Positions 60,411 through 64,000 of a stretch of 64,000 nucleotides of DNA are shown piece by piece. The DNA comes from Monocercomonoides exilis. Taxonomy: Eukaryota; Preaxostyla; Oxymonadida; Polymastigidae. The notes under the pieces were generated by a model. It saw nothing but the letters and a program-made list of their open reading frames with translations, was not told the DNA's origin and did no database searches. Each line of letters begins with the position of its first letter. Positions within the stretch are counted from its first letter, which is position 1. The DNA is taken from contig LSRY02000021.1 of the NCBI GenBank assembly GCA_001643675.2, positions 744,001 through 808,000 on the forward strand, in the 5' to 3' direction. The position numbers and the translations under genes were made by a program.

Positions 60411-63376
60411 TCATCCATATCTTGGTACGCTTTTTTTACCTTTGACAAGTTTCATTGCTGAATAAAATGCAACAGCGTCTGGCTGTTCTTTCATCAGCTG
60501 AGACCGAAACTCTTCTTCTTTTTGCTCCTCTTCCGAAAGATACTCATCGTTCTTGCCTGTTTGCGATGCCATTAAGAAGTGACTTGAAAGCATCCCGTTT
60601 CCGCTCTCCCTCGTCTCTTTTTCCTTCCAATCAGAAAAGCCCAGCAAAAGTTGCCTCTTTGCCTCCTCTTCTGCTTCCGTCACCACATCCACCTCAGCCT
60701 GCTTGAGCTTCAAAGCAGAGTAAAGCTGCTTGTACTCATCTTTCTTCATCGCAAGCGTCTTCTGCAGCTCGTACCACTCCGAGTCAAGCGCGCCGTCGCT
60801 GCTGCCCCCTCCTTCCATTTCCCTCTTTTTCTTCTCCACCGACTGAATCAAGATGTCAATCTCCCTCTTCTTCTCGTTCACTGCTATCGCCGTCTCGCGC
60901 GCAGACACCTTCGCACTGCGGCAGTTCTCCTTCACTTCTGCGATCCTCCGCTCGCAATAGCGCCCTTCCTGCGTCTCCTTCTTGTAGTACTCAAACAGCG
61001 CCGACTCGTCCGCAACATTCTTTCCGCCTGCTCTTCCTTCGCTGCCTGCTTCACGCTCCCTCTCCTTCTCCCGCTCGCCAAAGCTGCGCGCAACCACACG
61101 CGGTGTCGAAGACCCGTAAGGTGAGCGTGACTGACGGGACAGCGAGTCCGGAGAAGCAGATGGAGAGCTCTGCGAAGAGGAAGCAGGAAACGGCGAGGTT
61201 GCGGCAGAGCCAGCGGCTGAAGTCGAAAGAAGTGTCTGCTTCAGCAGATGCGACGGGGCGCCGTCCATTGCCAGCCCCATTCCGAAGCCTGACTGTTTGT
61301 CGACTTCGCCAACACCAGTGGGAGTGGGCGACGAAGCGGTCGACGCAGAATTCGATGAAGCAGCTGGGCTTTTCAAGTCTTGGGATATTAATTGGGAGCC
61401 TATTATGGACATATAAAGAATTTATTAACAATTAAAATTTGTTTAAATAATAATAATAATAATAAATCAATCAAAATGAGTTAAAAGCAAACCATCCAGT
61501 GCGCCTTGTTGTGCTTGCAACGCAACTTCGTGGATGGCATCCGCCTTCAGCTGCCGGGCGACTGTTTTGAAGGCATTCAGCATCTCTCTCAACATCTGAA
61601 TGGTTAACGGGCGTCGATGAGGTGTCAGTTTTTTGTCTTTGATTGCGGAAGTTGATGAAGGTGTTGTTGATCCTTTGTAGAGTTAATAAAAGTGTTTCAT
61701 TCATTTTTTTAAATAAAAAATGAAAATCCATCCCACAATTTCAAGAAGTCATCGCAATTATAATGTTACGAAGATTATAAAAAGAAACATATGAATAGAT
61801 AATTCAGAAAGATACAAAATATCAATGGTAAAAAAATAAAAACTATAAAAAAAACTCAAAAAGCAAACCCATTGCAGACGAGTCAACAACTGTTTCTCTG
61901 CTATCGTCGTCGATCCCCAGCAGCTCATCCGCATCAATTTCGCCGTCAATAAACAGCCGCACGTCTTCCGCCATTTCCTTCTGCTTCTGGACAGCTGCTG
62001 CCGACGTCAGCCCTGCCGAGTCCAAAGGCGAGTAGTTCACTCTGCCCCGCCCGCACAGCGCATCGTGCATCGCCAGCTCCATCTTCAGATCTTTGATTTC
62101 TCTCTGAAGCCTCTTGATTGTCTCCGCCCCGTCGGCGCCTTCGCCCAGCTGCATGCGGACGACAGCCTCATTCTCCACCTTCATCATCCGCTCTCCAAAG
62201 CGCAGCGACGACAGCGTCTCCTCTTTGTTCTCTTCTTCGCAGCGGATGTTTGTGATCAGCACTGTTCGGCAGCTTCCCCCCAGGGAGTTTCTCAAATACT
62301 GCGTCAGCTTGGACGACCGGTATGGAATGTGGTCTCTTCTCTTGTCCCCCAGCGCGACAATCACCTGCTGCAAGTACGACAGCGACTTGTTGATTGAGCC
62401 CGTTTCGCGGATTGTCGCCTCGCTTTCCGTCCTGTCGGGCGCTCTGCCCAACTTTTCAGACCCAGCCAAGTCAACAAGTGTAATGCTAGAAGCTTTTGTA
62501 ATGCCTCTGCTGTCCACCCTTGATTTCATTTCAAGAGCGATTGTAAGGACGCAATGGGAACGCGATGAGTTATGTCCCGAAGTTGATGAAGAAGTCATGG
62601 ATGATGGTGCAGAATGTGAATTTGAAAAAGATTTGATTGATCTCTGTCCATTTCCAGCAAAAAATAGCTGAAGTGCTTCCTCTTCAGTTGTTACAATAGG
62701 CTTGCTGATTCCTCGAACAAAAACATTTCCTAAATAATAAAATTTACTTTCAATAAGTATTTATCACTTCAAAAACAACAAAATACCATCTGAAGCTTCC
62801 ATAACTTGAGGATCCCCGAAGTACTCATCATCTGGATTTGGAGGTACAACACCAGATATTAAATCTCTTATCACTTCATTATATATTTCGAAATATATTA
62901 TCCTAACTGTAACTTCGATGTCAGAGCGACTTTCGATTTCTCGAAAAACTTCAGTGATGGCTCGTGGAATGATACCTCTATATTCAAAAGAGTCTTCACT
63001 CCCAACCATTGTGTAAGTCTTTCCTGCTCCTGTTTGACCATATGCCATGATTGTGCCTATTAACCATATGCGAAAGGATGAATATCAAAAATTGTTAAAA
63101 ATTGGAAAAAAAAAATTGAAAACCGTTATATCCTTCAAAAGCCGAAGAAATCACAGGCTTACAACACGTACTGAAAACATTCTCTTGAGTGGAATTGTGA
63201 AGAATTCCCGAGTAGATAAATGGATATCGATCAATAGTTGTTCTCAGATTTGCATCTTTCTTTGCTCCCCTGAAGACTAAATCTATTTCGCTATTTTCTT
63301 GATTTATTATAATGGATTCCGTTGCAAATGCATTTGTAGGTCGAGTTCTTGCGTAGACTTTGATAGTTTCTTTCAT
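60411..63376 (-). CDS. KIF9-like: Kinesin-9-like (KIF6/KIF9) motor protein
   Basis: Minus-strand exons: 63124-63376, 62787-63056, 61869-62729, 61493-61672 and 60411-61399, 850 aa. All joins are phase 1. The motor domain is N-terminal: KVYARTRP, P-loop GQTGAGKT (91-98), switch I NSSRSH, switch II LVDLAGSEKLGR, IPYRSSKLTQYLRNSLGG and a RFGERMMKV neck start. KMELAMHDALCGRGRVNYSPL just after the motor, and the C-terminal FEYYKKETQEGR ... KVSARETAIAVNEKKREIDIL coiled coil, fit kinesin-9. That family works in flagella (central pair or axoneme), so the cell is probably flagellated. A Ser/Ala-rich linker separates neck and tail, and a Ser-rich insert lies before switch I. Confidence 0.9.
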
Positions 63377-63863
63377 AACTTTTGAACGGCTATGAAAAAT
63401 ATGATGGGAAAATCATAAAAAACCAATGGAAAACGAATAAAAAAGAAAAAATGAATTGGAAAAAAATGAAAAAAACGTCATTAGTTTTACTCAAAAATCT
63501 CATTATTTTATTTTCTGACAATTTTAATCATTTTTTCATCAATTAAAGAAATTGAATAATTTTTTTTTCTTTGACTTATTTCTAACTTAAGTTGGAATAT
63601 AGAAAATAACCCTGGATGACGTGAAAATTTTTTCTTTATGTCCGTCACAAATTTTCTACTATTTCATTTAAAAAAAACATGTGATTGAATAGGAATATTT
63701 GCTTCCTTTTCAGTCTGGCTTTCACGCTAAAAACTTGGCTCTGTATTCGATTATTTTCTATAATTATCATCTTTTCGGTTATATGTTCCTCAAAAACATC
63801 GGGGTTTCTTCATTTTTCGTCATAAACAATAAAAACTTTTACGTTGATTATTTCTCAACTCAT
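63377..63863. other. AT-rich spacer
   Basis: 487 bp between the kinesin start and the stop of the receptor paralogue, both on the minus strand. It presumably holds the kinesin promoter. A 64-codon plus-strand frame at 63699-63893 overlaps the paralogue tail and is judged a shadow. Confidence 0.55.
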
Positions 63864-64000
63864 TCAGTTGCGAGTGTTTTGGCTGCTGAATAATATTATT
63901 TCTGAGGAGGCCAAAGATCCAGTCTGCTCCACTTCTGAGTTTTCCTGTGACCCTTCTTGGTAGGTGACTGCATCGGACATGGTGAGGATCACAGCTCCTG
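63864..64000 (-). CDS. 3' end of a second Pmp-repeat receptor with degenerate kinase (partial)
   Basis: Reading from the window edge on the minus strand, the frame gives GAVILTMSDAVTYQEGSQEN, then ~24 more residues ending SSQNTRN and TGA (63864-63866). The gene at 1-9548 ends GAVALTMSDAVDYEAESGD before its own variable tail. The shared GAV-LTMSDAV-Y block immediately follows the kinase-like C-lobe in the first gene. This is therefore very probably the extreme C-terminus of a paralogue whose body lies beyond the window. Composition also turns GC-rich here, as in coding exons. Confidence 0.7.
   Translation of the reverse strand, partial: GAVILTMSDAVTYQEGSQENSEVEQTGSLASSEIILFSSQNTRN

Noticed and set aside
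63699-63893. 64-codon plus-strand frame at the right end
   Set aside because: It overlaps the receptor-paralogue tail on the other strand, which has homology support. The plus-strand frame has none.
1-64000. Alternative code with TAG or TAA read as Gln, as in some oxymonads (would explain the TAG at 5847)
   Set aside because: eS31 and the UBA gene end at TAA, and SCYL1-like and the serine acetyltransferase end at TAG, at plausible ends. No conserved Gln in recognised domains was found encoded by TAG or TAA.
1-64000. Transposons, CRISPR arrays, prokaryotic operons or defence islands
   Set aside because: No transposase, reverse transcriptase, terminal repeats or spacer-repeat arrays were seen. 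All recognised genes are eukaryotic, most with introns.

Overview
This is eukaryotic nuclear DNA from a flagellated protist. The evidence is about 50 short GT-AG introns, a ubiquitin-type eS31 ribosomal protein gene, an mRNA cap methyltransferase, an SMN-like splicing-assembly factor, a nucleosome assembly protein and a kinesin-9-type motor, a family tied to flagella. Coding exons are GC-richer than the strongly AT-rich spacers. TAA, TAG and TGA all end genes, so the standard code applies. A large receptor made of chlamydial-Pmp-like beta-helix repeats, one membrane helix and a degenerate kinase lies at the left edge. The tail of a paralogue lies at the right edge. Such families are a hallmark of metamonads such as oxymonads; that lineage call is inference.

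Layout, left to right. 1-9548 (+): Pmp-repeat receptor with a degenerate kinase, open at its 5' end and broken by one in-frame TAG. 9917-10632 (-): two very small spliced genes. 10690-14937 (+): divergent kinase-HEAT protein. 15425-17241 (-): protein with a C-terminal UBA-like domain. 17420-22327 (+): SCYL1-like pseudokinase with HEAT repeats and an acidic tail of GWDD-type repeats. 22919-24103 (-): unknown basic/acidic, probably nuclear protein. 24279-24572 (+): eS31 behind a leader that keeps only the last residues of ubiquitin. 25199-27610 (+): NOP2/NSUN1 rRNA cytosine methyltransferase. 28090-28849 (-): SMN-like protein without a Tudor domain. 29053-31112 (+): tRNA dimethylallyltransferase with its zinc finger.

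The second half continues as follows. 33340-36449 (-): vWA-domain membrane protein. 36704-39522 (+): CMTR1 cap methyltransferase with an apparent G-patch. 40624-43995 (-): serine O-acetyltransferase with a roughly 780-residue Ser-rich extension. 45364-52701 (-): rhodanese plus dual-specificity phosphatase whose catalytic domain is split by an insertion of about 1,200 residues. 55205-57417 (+): NAP1 histone chaperone. 57625-59426 (+): L-asparaginase with a signal peptide, a 10-nt microexon and a C-terminal membrane anchor. 60411-63376 (-): kinesin-9-like motor. 63864-64000 (-): receptor paralogue tail.

The window is not an operon or a defence island. It holds mostly RNA-processing and housekeeping genes (NOP2, MOD5, CMTR1, SMN, eS31), many in divergent pairs with 57-255 bp between start codons. 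Three surface or secretory-pathway proteins (receptor, vWA protein, membrane asparaginase) are dispersed among them. Many conserved enzymes carry inserted or appended poly-Ser, acidic or Lys-rich runs, reaching an extreme in the phosphatase. All exon joins were deduced by eye from GT-AG sites, reading phase and family conservation. Joins called uncertain should be checked against transcripts.
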